NCBI GenBank assembly: GCA_964607165.1
Contig: CAZSIT010000011.1
Location: 1-64,000 of the forward strand
DNA from: DSPP01 sp964607165
GTDB lineage: Bacteria > Zixibacteria > MSB-5A5 > DSPP01
Length of the DNA stretch: 64,000 nucleotides
Direction of reading: 5' to 3'
Shown: positions 16,580-24,802 of the stretch, piece by piece
How positions within the stretch are numbered: the first letter of the stretch is position 1
Layout: each line of letters opens with the position of its first letter
The notes under the pieces: model-generated
What the model was told of the DNA's origin: nothing
The model's input: the letters and a program-made list of their open reading frames with translations, nothing else
The model's database searches: none
Position numbers and translations under genes: made by a program

Positions 16580-17659
16580 CTATACAGCCGCGGCGATTTC
16601 CATTTTCCGGCTCACCAGCTCGGAAAACTCCTGCATGTTGGTGCAACGGGAAATGGCGTCCCCCTGGGTAATTTTGCGCGACAAATACAACTCGGCCAAT
16701 GACTGATTCATAGTTTTCATTCCGTACTTCTGGCCGGCCTGGAGCAAGCTGTAAATCTGGTGAATTTTGTCATCCCGGATTAAGGCCCGAATGGCCGGGG
16801 TGCAAATCATAATTTCCATGGTCATAACCCGCCCCCCTCCCACCTTGGGCAAAAGCTGCTGGCAAACCACCGCCTGCAAAACAAACGATAGGGTGATGCG
16901 TATCTGCTCCTGTTGATTGGTCGGAAAAACGTCCACGATACGGGTGATGGCCTCCATCGCCGAGTTGGTGTGCAGGGTGGCCAGGGCCAAATGGCCGGTC
17001 TCGGAAATGGTTAAAGCCGCTTCAATCGTTTCCAAATCACGCATCTCGCCCACCAGCACCACGTCCGGGTCTTCCCGCAGGGCATACTTTAAAGCCGAAG
17101 CAAAAGACTGCGTATCGGCGCCCACTTCGCGCTGGTTGATCAAGCACGAATTGTGGCGATGCAAATACTCGATGGGGTCCTCAACGGTCAAAATGTGATC
17201 GTGACGCTCTTTATTGATTTTGTCGATTAAGGCCGCCAGGGTGGTCGATTTCCCCGAACCGGTGGGGCCGGTGATCAAAACCAGGCCGCGCGGCAAATTA
17301 GCCATCTCCACCACCACCTTGGGAACTCCCAGTTCTTCGAAGCTTCTTATTTTAAACGGAATTTGCCGCAATGCCATCGCCACGTTCCCCCGCTGCATAA
17401 AGCAGTTGGCCCGAAAACGGGAAAGCTGTTCGACGCCAAAGGACAAGTCCAACTCCGATTTTTCTTCAAAGCGCTGACGGTGCTTTTCGTTCATCACGCT
17501 GTAGGCCAGTTTCTTGGTGTCTTCCGGGGTTAAAATATCCATGTCGGTTTTGGTCAGCTTACCGTCGATGCGCAGCTGCGGAGGGGAACCGACCGTCAAA
17601 TGCAAATCGGACGCTCCCCGCTTAACCATCAAATCCAACAAATCTTTAAGTGTTACCAC
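16580..17659 (-). CDS. pilT: Type IV pilus retraction ATPase PilT
   Basis: A 359-residue hexameric ATPase. Walker A is GPTGSGKST (131-139), the Asp box includes ILTVEDPIEY, Walker B is VVLVGEMRD (200-208) and the His box is HLALATLHTN (223-232). The C-terminal AIRALIRDDKIHQI (289-302) is the AIRNLIRE motif required for retraction, which distinguishes PilT from PilB. It drives pilus disassembly and so twitching. It lies between pilB and pilC with short gaps, in a single transcription unit with them. Confidence 0.96.
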   Translation of the reverse strand: MVTLKDLLDLMVKRGASDLHLTVGSPPQLRIDGKLTKTDMDILTPEDTKKLAYSVMNEKHRQRFEEKSELDLSFGVEQLSRFRANCFMQRGNVAMALRQIPFKIRSFEELGVPKVVVEMANLPRGLVLITGPTGSGKSTTLAALIDKINKERHDHILTVEDPIEYLHRHNSCLINQREVGADTQSFASALKYALREDPDVVLVGEMRDLETIEAALTISETGHLALATLHTNSAMEAITRIVDVFPTNQQEQIRITLSFVLQAVVCQQLLPKVGGGRVMTMEIMICTPAIRALIRDDKIHQIYSLLQAGQKYGMKTMNQSLAELYLSRKITQGDAISRCTNMQEFSELVSRKMEIAAAV

Positions 17660-17712
17660 GTTCTACCTCCATCTTTTTTGATATCGGCCAATCCCGCTTT
17701 TTTCTGAACCGC

Positions 17713-19407
17713 CTACACCGAGCTTTCCGCCAAAACTTCCTCCACCGTGGTCAAGCCGCGTTTAATTTTAACCAAGCCGGCGGTCCGCAAAGTCAACATT
17801 CCTTCTTTGATGGCCTGCTCGCGCAATTCCGAAGTGGCGGCCTGCCGTAAGATCATTGCTTCTATGGCCGGAGTTATCTCCATCGCCTCGAATATCCCGG
17901 AGCGGCCGGAATATCCGGTCTGTCCGCATTCCTGGCATCCCCGTCCTTGGTAGGTTTTAAAGGAACCAATTTCCTCCTCGGGCACCCCCAGCTTCATCAG
18001 TATTTCTTTGGTCGGCGGCACCTCGGTTTTGCAAAACTGACAAATCTTGCGCACCATGCGCTGGGCCACAATCATTTTCGTGGCGGTGGCCACCAGATAG
18101 TTGGCGATACCCATATCGATTAACCGGTTAATCGAGGAAGGGGCGTCGTTGGTGTGCAAAGTGGAGAAAACCAGATGCCCGGTTAAGGCCGCGCGGATGG
18201 CGATTTCGGCGGTCTCGTTATCGCGAATCTCTCCCACCAAAATCACGTCCGGGTCCTGGCGCAAAAAGGAGCGCAAAGCCACGGCGAAGGTGAGCCCAAT
18301 TTCCGATTTCACCTGAACCTGGTTAATCCCATCGAAATTGAACTCTATGGGATCCTCGACTGTCAAGATGTTTATATCCGATGTGTTAATCGTCTTTAAG
18401 GCCGAATAGAGACTGGTAGTTTTGCCCGAACCGGTCGGGCCGGTGACCAGTATAATTCCATACGGCACATTGATGGCGGCTTCAAACTGCTTGAGCGCAT
18501 GCTCTTCAAAACCGAGTTTGGTCAAATCGACCATCAAACTTTTAGAATCCAGAATACGCATAACCACTTTTTCACCAAAAATGTTGGGCAAAACCGAAAC
18601 GCGCAGGTCCACCGTTCGATCCCCTATTTTTACTTTAATGCGGCCGTCCTGCGGCAGCCTCCGCTCGGAGATATCCAAATCGGCCATAATCTTTACACGC
18701 GAAACGATGGCCGCGCGGTAGCGGAAGGGCAAGGGGGCCATTTCTTGTAAAGCCCCGTCGACGCGATAGCGAACTCGAATTCTTTTTTCATACGTTTCAA
18801 TGTGAATATCGGACGCCCCCTTGCGAATGGCGTCCGCTATGATGTGATCGACGAGCTTGACGAGCGGCTTATCCTGAACCTGGGACTGCAAGTCCTGTTC
18901 GGTAATGGCATCGTCGGATGAATCAATAACTTCTAAACTTTCCCCTTCAATTCTGTCCAAGATCTCTTTTAGGCCGCCGGAGTCTTGATAGAAGGCCTCG
19001 ATCGCTTTTTGAATCGCTTTTTCGGGGGTCAGAACCGGCTGGACCGTGCAGCCGGTGATGAATTTGATGGCGTCCAAAACGTAGATGTTATTGGGATCGG
19101 CAATGGCAACAATTAAAGTTTTACCTAATTTTGATATGGCGATGACGTTGAACTTGCGGGCGATGTCCAGCGGGATAAACTTGACAATGTCTGGATTTAA
19201 TTCGATATCCGAAAGGCGCAAGGCCCCGATGTTCAGCTGCCGCCCCACGAACTCGGAAATCTCGTTCTCGTCCGGGACCGCTTTCAGCTGAACTAAAATC
19301 TGGCCCAGCTTGCCGTTGGTCTGCTTTTGGATTTCCAAAGCCTTAGCGAGCTGATCCTGAGTGATTTTGCCCGCCTTGACTAACAAGGCCCCCAGTTCGG
19401 CCGTCAA
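17713..19407 (-). CDS. pilB: Type IV pilus extension ATPase PilB
   Basis: A 564-residue GspE/PilB ATPase. The N-terminal MshEN-type domain (about 1-140) is a region that in relatives can bind cyclic-di-GMP. The core follows, with Walker A GPTGSGKTT (323-331), TVEDPIEF, Walker B VILVGEIRD and the His box HLVFSTLHTN. The zinc-binding cysteines are paired as C456-x2-C459 and C491-x2-C494. The length and four cysteines fit PilB. It powers pilin polymerisation and is preceded by the roadblock/GTPase genes on the same strand. Confidence 0.95.
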   Translation of the reverse strand: MTAELGALLVKAGKITQDQLAKALEIQKQTNGKLGQILVQLKAVPDENEISEFVGRQLNIGALRLSDIELNPDIVKFIPLDIARKFNVIAISKLGKTLIVAIADPNNIYVLDAIKFITGCTVQPVLTPEKAIQKAIEAFYQDSGGLKEILDRIEGESLEVIDSSDDAITEQDLQSQVQDKPLVKLVDHIIADAIRKGASDIHIETYEKRIRVRYRVDGALQEMAPLPFRYRAAIVSRVKIMADLDISERRLPQDGRIKVKIGDRTVDLRVSVLPNIFGEKVVMRILDSKSLMVDLTKLGFEEHALKQFEAAINVPYGIILVTGPTGSGKTTSLYSALKTINTSDINILTVEDPIEFNFDGINQVQVKSEIGLTFAVALRSFLRQDPDVILVGEIRDNETAEIAIRAALTGHLVFSTLHTNDAPSSINRLIDMGIANYLVATATKMIVAQRMVRKICQFCKTEVPPTKEILMKLGVPEEEIGSFKTYQGRGCQECGQTGYSGRSGIFEAMEITPAIEAMILRQAATSELREQAIKEGMLTLRTAGLVKIKRGLTTVEEVLAESSV

Positions 19408-19447
19408 AAACCCTCCTTTTGTTAAACGCCCCGCAGTGTAGTTCTAA

Positions 19448-19936
19448 CTAATCTTTGAAAATGTCATCCAGCCGGCTTTCCGCCTGATTGGAAAACTCGC
19501 TGGTAATCGGCTTGGAAGGCGACTTTTTGGCTTTCTCCTTGGCTTCCCGGAAAATCAAAGCCAGCTCGTCTCCCACCTCTTTGGCGTAGAGCCGCACCAT
19601 TCCAATCGTGGTGCGATCGTCAAAAATCACCACCAGGATGGTCCGCTCCCCAACCAAAGAGATATGGATATGGTCGCGCTTCCCCTGGTGAAACATAATG
19701 GAAAACTCCGGTTCGCCGACCAATCGGGCAATCTCTTTGGTGGAAGCGAAGCTGCCGGCCAGAAGCGCCGCCAAAGCCGTGGTGTCCAAAGAATGGGTAA
19801 AGCCTTGACGGGTGATTAAATGCCCATCTTTGTCCACCACCAAGGCGCACTTGGCCTCCGCCCCTTTGATCAGGCGGGAGAGCACCTTGTCGATGCGGGT
19901 TATTTCCTCTTCATAGAGGATCAAATCTTCTTCCAC
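19448..19936 (-). CDS. Roadblock/LC7 domain protein (standalone)
   Basis: A 162-residue cytoplasmic protein whose core (about residues 14-125) is a roadblock/LC7 fold. Seen in it are a helix, the strand CALVVDKDGHLITRQG, the helix TTALAALLAGSFASTKEIARL, then SIMFHQGKRDHIHISLVGERTILVVIFD. The C-terminal 35 residues are polar and Lys/Ser-rich (KAKKSPSKP). Bacterial roadblock proteins usually bind Ras-like GTPases as GAP or scaffold; MglB is the model. It lies 9 bp downstream of the MglA-like GTPase gene and 40 bp before pilB, so it is probably a GTPase partner that links to the pilus motors. Confidence 0.85.
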   Translation of the reverse strand: MEEDLILYEEEITRIDKVLSRLIKGAEAKCALVVDKDGHLITRQGFTHSLDTTALAALLAGSFASTKEIARLVGEPEFSIMFHQGKRDHIHISLVGERTILVVIFDDRTTIGMVRLYAKEVGDELALIFREAKEKAKKSPSKPITSEFSNQAESRLDDIFKD

Positions 19937-19945
19937 AGTACCCTC

Positions 19946-20941
19946 CTACTTTTTTTCCTTAGCGAATAATGAAAACAAACGTGCAAAAAAGCTTTTCCTG
20001 GGCGCTACCGGCTCCGCCCGGTTTTTTACCAATTCGCTGGGGCGTAAAACCGGCCGATTTTTTAACCTGAACTCCGGTCGGGTTTCCGTCGAACGCTCGA
20101 AGGCAGAAACCGGCTCCGGTTTTTTATAGGCGGGAACGGTGGCCACCGTTGAACGTTCTCCAATCCCGGCTGCTATTAAAGGACGGTCAACTACCCTCGC
20201 GGTTGCCTCCAAGGCCGAAACCCGGTAACCGGCGCCCACCGGCTCCAAAACCGAACGGGGAGACGGAACGGCTATTGGCGGGATTTCGACTGTAGATTCG
20301 GGCAGGCCTGGCGCGGGAGCAGAAACGGTCCTCTCTGGCCCGCTGGGAGGGGTTTGCGATTTTGCCTGCGCTTTTTCCAAAACCAGTTTGATGATCCACT
20401 TTAGGGTGTCAAAAACCCCCTCTCCCTTGACGGCCACCGCTTCGAAGTACGGCAACCCTTCCGGGTTCAGCGCTTTTTGTAATACATCAATAGGTACCGC
20501 CCCCGGTAAATCCCGTTTGTTGTACTGGATGACCATTGGAGCCTCGCTTAAATAATAACCGTATTCCTGAAGGTTATCCAGAAGATTTTTCAGGCTTTCG
20601 ACGTTTTCTTCCATTTTTGATTCTTGCGAGTCGGCCACGAAGACCAGCCCATCTACCCCCCGCAGGACCAACTTGCGCGTAGCATTGTAATAGACCTGCC
20701 CCGGAACGGTATAGAGCTGGAACTTGGTGGTAAAACCGGCCACCGAGCCTATATTAATCGGGAGGAAATCAAAATATAAGGTTCGGTCGGCATCGGTGGC
20801 CAATGAAATCAGCTCCCCTTTGGTGGGCTTGGGCACTTTTTTGTGGACATACTGCAAGTTCGTCGTCTTGCCCGAAAGTCCGGGGCCGTAATAGACTATC
20901 TTGCAGGATATCTCTTTAAAGGCGTAGTTTATGGAAACCAT
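19946..20941 (-). CDS. MglA-like Ras-family GTPase with long C-terminal extension
   Basis: A 331-residue protein. Residues 1 to about 195 are a bacterial MglA-type small GTPase: P-loop GPGLSGKTT (19-27), LATDADRTLYFDFLP as switch I region, TVPGQ (78-82) as G3, and NKRD (141-144) as G4. The YNATRKLVLRGVDGLVFVAD stretch is typical of the MglA/SofG group. MglA normally ends at about 195 residues. Here about 135 more residues follow, rich in Pro, Arg, Val and Ser (ALEATARVVDRPL, RNRPVLRPSELVKNR-like), ending in a basic hydrophobic tail FFARLFSLFAKEKK that may contact membrane. It is flanked on both sides by roadblock genes 6-9 bp away. It should act as the switch that sets a motility pole or controls pilus activity. 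Confidence 0.9.
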   Translation of the reverse strand: MVSINYAFKEISCKIVYYGPGLSGKTTNLQYVHKKVPKPTKGELISLATDADRTLYFDFLPINIGSVAGFTTKFQLYTVPGQVYYNATRKLVLRGVDGLVFVADSQESKMEENVESLKNLLDNLQEYGYYLSEAPMVIQYNKRDLPGAVPIDVLQKALNPEGLPYFEAVAVKGEGVFDTLKWIIKLVLEKAQAKSQTPPSGPERTVSAPAPGLPESTVEIPPIAVPSPRSVLEPVGAGYRVSALEATARVVDRPLIAAGIGERSTVATVPAYKKPEPVSAFERSTETRPEFRLKNRPVLRPSELVKNRAEPVAPRKSFFARLFSLFAKEKK

Positions 20942-20947
20942 ACGTTG

Positions 20948-21286
20948 TCAGGCAATCGCCAGGCGCGCCGCGGCGTTTTTGATTTCCAGCCGCACCAGGC
21001 CGATATTGACCCGCGTGTCGGTGGTGACCACCAAAATCCCTTTTCCGACATCCGCCAAAAAAATTTTGCCGTTTTCAGCTTCAATGGTAACCTGTTTTAA
21101 TGGACTTTGGCGCAGCCGGTCCAGGGATTTTTGTACGTTGCTGGCAATGGAAGCCGCCAGGGCCCCCACCGCGTCATCTTCCACGCCGGTGTTCAAATCG
21201 GCGGCAATGACGATTCCGTCCTGTCCGACCAGCATGCTGCCGGTCACACCCGTCGTGCGGTTAAGCTCCTCTAAGATCTGGTACAT
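20948..21286 (-). CDS. MglB-like roadblock/LC7 protein
   Basis: A 112-residue single-domain roadblock protein, the usual length of minimal MglB-like GTPase partners. The pattern is MLVGQDGIVIAADLNTG, a helix ALAASIASNVQKSLDRL, VTIEAENGKIFLADVGKGILVVTTD and an amphipathic C-terminal helix. The stop is 6 bp before the MglA-like start, the classical mglB-mglA order. It is the best candidate for the GTPase-activating partner. Its start overlaps the end of the upstream gene by 26 bp. Confidence 0.87.
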   Translation of the reverse strand: MYQILEELNRTTGVTGSMLVGQDGIVIAADLNTGVEDDAVGALAASIASNVQKSLDRLRQSPLKQVTIEAENGKIFLADVGKGILVVTTDTRVNIGLVRLEIKNAAARLAIA

Positions 21287-22196
21287 AGCGTTCCTCCCGA
21301 TTGTTTTTCAAAACCGGTTCGTACTTCTCCTGCCAGTGCCGGCGGATCATTTCCGCTGCCCGCACCAGCCGGACGTTTAACAACTCATCCGCTTGCGGCC
21401 CCAATACCGCAACCAGGTAAAAATCCAAAACTTTTTGCACGTAAATCCGGCCCGTGGTAGTGTAAAGTTCCAGCCCCTTTAACTCGTGCGCGCCCACGCC
21501 GGAAATCAGATCGCCGTTCTTTTGCGCCAATACCAAGCCCCACGCCGCCCAAACCTCATCTTCCCAAACCCCGCCGGCTTCAAATCGAGCCAAAACCAAA
21601 CCTTCCTGATCAATCAGATATGCTTTTTCAACGCCGGTCTGCTCCCCGATATAGGCCATTGCATCGTCGAAGTTGATTTCGCGCAAATCCCGGCGGCCGC
21701 TGCCGCTACCTTCGACTTTATGAGGAGGGGTCCCCGTTCGAGAGCGGTTAAAACTTGGAGCAGAAATATCGGGACGGTTGGTGTGCTCATACCCATGAAC
21801 CGTATGTCTTTTTCCCACCCGACTGCCCCAAAATCCTTTTAAAACGAAAGGAGCGATCAAGCTGGTGAGCATAAATCCGGGAAAATAGGCATACCATCCT
21901 GCCGGCAAGCCGGTCTTCAAAGGCATGGAGCGAAAACCGGCCAAAAGAATTCCAAAAAGAGTTCCGGCCAAAAGCCGGTAGGTCAAAGTCCCGAAGGTGA
22001 ACTCGACTTTTTTAAAAAAAGCCGCTTCCGGAAAAATCCAAAAGAAAACCAAAAAGTAAAAAATTGTTTCCGCCGCCAAAAGCTGTGGACCGGCCCAGGC
22101 GGCATAGCTCAAACCAAAATTGGCCGGGAAAAAAATCGTCGGTATCACCGCTAAGGCAAAAAGAACGAGCAACGCCTTGCTAAGCTCTCTGGACAT
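21261..22196 (-). CDS. Membrane protein with C-terminal roadblock domain
   Basis: A 311-residue protein from the ATG at 22196, chosen because a GGAGGGG sequence sits just before it; a codon nine residues earlier is possible. The first 125 residues contain about four hydrophobic helices (for example ALLVLFALAVIPTIFFP and YAYFPGFMLTSLIAPFVLKG). A polar linker runs to about 165. A roadblock domain follows (about 170-285) with VEKAYLIDQEGLVLARFEAGG and ELYTTTGRIYVQKVLDFYLVAVLG. A membrane-tethered roadblock could place the GTPase at the envelope. I know of no named family with this architecture. Confidence 0.75.
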   Translation of the reverse strand: MSRELSKALLVLFALAVIPTIFFPANFGLSYAAWAGPQLLAAETIFYFLVFFWIFPEAAFFKKVEFTFGTLTYRLLAGTLFGILLAGFRSMPLKTGLPAGWYAYFPGFMLTSLIAPFVLKGFWGSRVGKRHTVHGYEHTNRPDISAPSFNRSRTGTPPHKVEGSGSGRRDLREINFDDAMAYIGEQTGVEKAYLIDQEGLVLARFEAGGVWEDEVWAAWGLVLAQKNGDLISGVGAHELKGLELYTTTGRIYVQKVLDFYLVAVLGPQADELLNVRLVRAAEMIRRHWQEKYEPVLKNNREERYVPDLRGA

Positions 22197-23091
22197 AACC
22201 CCCCTCCCCAGCCAAAAGGGCATAATCTAAATAGGCCCCAACTTTTATTTTGAACCGGCCCAGATTAATATCCGGCCGGAAAGCGATGGAAAGAATTTTG
22301 TCTTCCATCCGTACCGTCAGAAAGTTCATACCGTCGGTATCAATCCAAACTTTCTCCAGCTGTCCCATATCCACCTTCTCCAGGCAATTTTCTGAAGAAC
22401 TAAAAATGAAAGCACTGATGGCGGCCAAAATATCGGCATCCCAATCGGATTTGAATTTTTTCTCGACAATCAAGCCTTCCCGATTAACCACCATCAAGGC
22501 CTGAATTTCCGGAGTGGCAAAAAGCTCTTCCAAGGCATCCTGGGGACCGACAAAAGACTCCCGGGCACTTTCGGCGCCAGTGGTGAAAAGGTCGGAATCT
22601 CCTCTTTTCCGGCCATAAGGAGCCGGTTCGGAAAAAGCCGGTTTGGATGCCGGAGCGGTCGGGCGGCTCTTTTCCGCTTCCTTGCGGCAAAGCTCCAAAA
22701 GGTACTTTACTTCCTGATTTTCGGGGTCGGTGATGTGCAGTTTTTCGAGAATGGACAGAGCATCGGAAACTTTCTTTTTGTGTATATAAATCTCGCACAG
22801 CAAAAGCTCGGTGGCCCGCGTGCGACCGTCCAAGCGCACCGCCTCCTCCAATTCCTTTTCCGCCAGTTCGTACATCTGCCGGTCCATATGCACCTTGGCC
22901 ATTACCAGGTGCGCCGAGCCGTAGTTGGGGTGCAGCTTCAACCCATTGCGGCTGACCTCCAACGCCTTGTCCAATTGTCCCTTGCGGCGGTGAGCGTCGG
23001 CCAGGGCGGCAAAAATCTGCGAATTCAGGTTTTCCGCCAAGATTTTCTCACACTTGGTGATGCGATCGTCCAGTTCGGCTAAGTTAAGCAT
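22180..23091 (-). CDS. TPR protein with C-terminal roadblock-like domain
   Basis: A 303-residue protein. Residues about 5-135 are three to four tetratricopeptide repeats (KGQLDKALEVSRNGLKLHPNYGSAHLVMA, MYELAEKELEEAVRLDG in parts). A Pro/Ala-rich linker carries AESARESFVGPQDALEELF. A roadblock-like domain runs from about 180 to 295 (IQALMVVNREGLIVEKKF, LAAISAFIFSSSENCLEKVDMG, FLTVRMEDKILSIAFRP). The TPR part should bind a protein partner and the roadblock part should join the set of four in this cluster. It overlaps the next gene by 17 bp. Confidence 0.78.
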   Translation of the reverse strand: MLNLAELDDRITKCEKILAENLNSQIFAALADAHRRKGQLDKALEVSRNGLKLHPNYGSAHLVMAKVHMDRQMYELAEKELEEAVRLDGRTRATELLLCEIYIHKKKVSDALSILEKLHITDPENQEVKYLLELCRKEAEKSRPTAPASKPAFSEPAPYGRKRGDSDLFTTGAESARESFVGPQDALEELFATPEIQALMVVNREGLIVEKKFKSDWDADILAAISAFIFSSSENCLEKVDMGQLEKVWIDTDGMNFLTVRMEDKILSIAFRPDINLGRFKIKVGAYLDYALLAGEGGYVQRA

Positions 23092-23134
23092 TCTACCCGT
23101 TCAAGTTATGCTGGTTCTTTTTTTTCGGCAAGGG

Positions 23135-23503
23135 CTAACTCATCACCTTTTTTATGCGTGCGATTCCCAAAGCGATTCCCAGTCCGGCCCCAAATTGCAA
23201 AAGCGAAACCGTCCCAGGCGTTGCCGAAATCCATCCGGCCAAGGCCAGAAAACTCAAAATTTGCGCCAAGGCAAAAAAAGAGAGGGCCCAGGTCAGCCAT
23301 TGCCAGGCACCCGATAGCTCCCCCCCTTTGGTCAAACGGTACAATTTATAGGCAAAAGCCAAACCCACCGCTCCCAAGACAGCGGCCACAAACGAAAGCA
23401 TAATTCCCAAAAAGGAACTGCTGACCGGTTCCCCGACATCGGCCCAGCTGGAACTAAACGGAAGGATCAAAAAAACTGCGCTGCCCAAAAGCACTCTTTT
23501 CAT
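23135..23503 (-). CDS. Small membrane protein of unknown function
   Basis: A 122-residue protein with a cleavable-looking N-terminal segment (MKRVLLGSAVFLILPFSSSWA) and three further hydrophobic helices (about residues 30-52, 68-90 and 95-115). No family was recognised. It starts 3 bp after the DUF4388 gene ends and lies in the same run as the roadblock genes, so it is probably a membrane component of that system; this rests on position only. Confidence 0.6.
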   Translation of the reverse strand: MKRVLLGSAVFLILPFSSSWADVGEPVSSSFLGIMLSFVAAVLGAVGLAFAYKLYRLTKGGELSGAWQWLTWALSFFALAQILSFLALAGWISATPGTVSLLQFGAGLGIALGIARIKKVMS

Positions 23504-23506
23504 CGC

Positions 23507-24676
23507 TTACTCCTTCTTCAAACTTTGATACAGTTCCGCTTCCAAATCATACTTGGAGACCAGTTCCCTTTCTTCCAAAAAAATGGCCGAAGCTTCCCGG
23601 CGCATATCGTTGCAGGTTTTATTATATACTGCTTCGCCCAACACCAAACGAATAACTTCCAAACCTTCCTGTAATATATCGGCCAGACCGGCTAAAAGCT
23701 TGTGATAGCGGATTTCCTTTGGCAGGCCCGCCAGATGGTTGAAAAAGTCTTCCTGATTGAACGAATCATCCCCATAGAGAAACGAAGCCAAATAAAAGTT
23801 TACCCCTTTTTTCCCTTCCGGGCGGGGCAGGTGGCGCCGTAGGAAGTTTCTACCCACTTTTTTATCCATAACCCGCACTAAGGCCGCAAAGCAGGCCGAA
23901 AAAACCCGCAAGGAGACTGAAAACACCAACTCTTCTTCCTCGCGCGAACTTAAACGGGACTTGGTTTTGGGAATCGCTTCCACCAGGTTGTTCTGAACCA
24001 ACTGATGCAAAGCCTTGGAGGTGACGAATTCACCCAGAGGAGAAGCTCGCAGAATCTCCGGATAGGTGCGGCTGCCATCAACCAGGGTCATAACTACAAA
24101 TTGGTCCACCGTCAACATTAACTCTTCGCCGCCCACTTTCGGATTGGAGCAAAGCTTTAGGGGGAGATGGGAAGCCGGCAGCGCTTTTTGGATTTCCACC
24201 CATTCGTCTATCCGCCGGGCGCCTTCCAGAATGACGCCGGATGCCGGCAATTCCGTTAATATCTGATTGGCCGAGGGAGACTTGCCCTCCTGAAAAACAA
24301 ACTCTCCCTCGCTCCATCCAAAGAGGTTATAAACTATCTCTTCAATTTGCAGCTTAAGAGCGGCCACTACTTCTTCCCGCGAAAAAAGATTCAGCTCAAT
24401 CAGCGTGACCCCTAATTTTTTGCCGGTTGATTTGTGCAGGGAAATGGCGCGCTCCAAATCGGGCTTGGATATCTTGCCCCGCTTCAACAGCAAATTCCCC
24501 AAAAGGTCTTCTTCGTCGTTGGCCGAAGTGGCATACACGATGTTGCCGTTGCGGAAATACACCTCTTTTTTCAAAGGCCCTTTGGTGACCAGAAGCGCGC
24601 CGGTCTTTTTGCCCTGCGACAAAAGCTGCAAAATATCCGAAAAAGCAACCGTCTTTAAATTCCCCGTAAATGCCAT
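23507..24676 (-). CDS. DUF4388 (PATAN) domain protein
   Basis: A 389-residue cytoplasmic protein. The N-terminal DUF4388/PATAN domain (about residues 3-160) is recognisable by the opening GNLKTVAFSDILQLLSQGKKTGALLV, then VYFRNGNIVYATS and LFGWSEGEFVFQEG. A winged-helix-like segment follows (LVDGSRTYPEILRASPLGEF), then a helical C-terminal half to 389. PATAN proteins are linked to phototaxis and gliding regulation and often co-occur with response regulators, MglA and roadblock proteins. It heads the motility run after a 126-bp gap from comEC, where a promoter could lie. Confidence 0.83.
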   Translation of the reverse strand: MAFTGNLKTVAFSDILQLLSQGKKTGALLVTKGPLKKEVYFRNGNIVYATSANDEEDLLGNLLLKRGKISKPDLERAISLHKSTGKKLGVTLIELNLFSREEVVAALKLQIEEIVYNLFGWSEGEFVFQEGKSPSANQILTELPASGVILEGARRIDEWVEIQKALPASHLPLKLCSNPKVGGEELMLTVDQFVVMTLVDGSRTYPEILRASPLGEFVTSKALHQLVQNNLVEAIPKTKSRLSSREEEELVFSVSLRVFSACFAALVRVMDKKVGRNFLRRHLPRPEGKKGVNFYLASFLYGDDSFNQEDFFNHLAGLPKEIRYHKLLAGLADILQEGLEVIRLVLGEAVYNKTCNDMRREASAIFLEERELVSKYDLEAELYQSLKKE

Positions 24677-24802
24677 CTTCTAAAAATTCCCCCTCTTCTT
24701 TAGCATTATCGGGTTAGACCAAAGATTTCTTTAACACCTAAAAAACAAAAGAGATAGACCGTTTGCCGGGCCCGGCCAATCGGCGTAAAGGCCAAAACTT
24801 TG

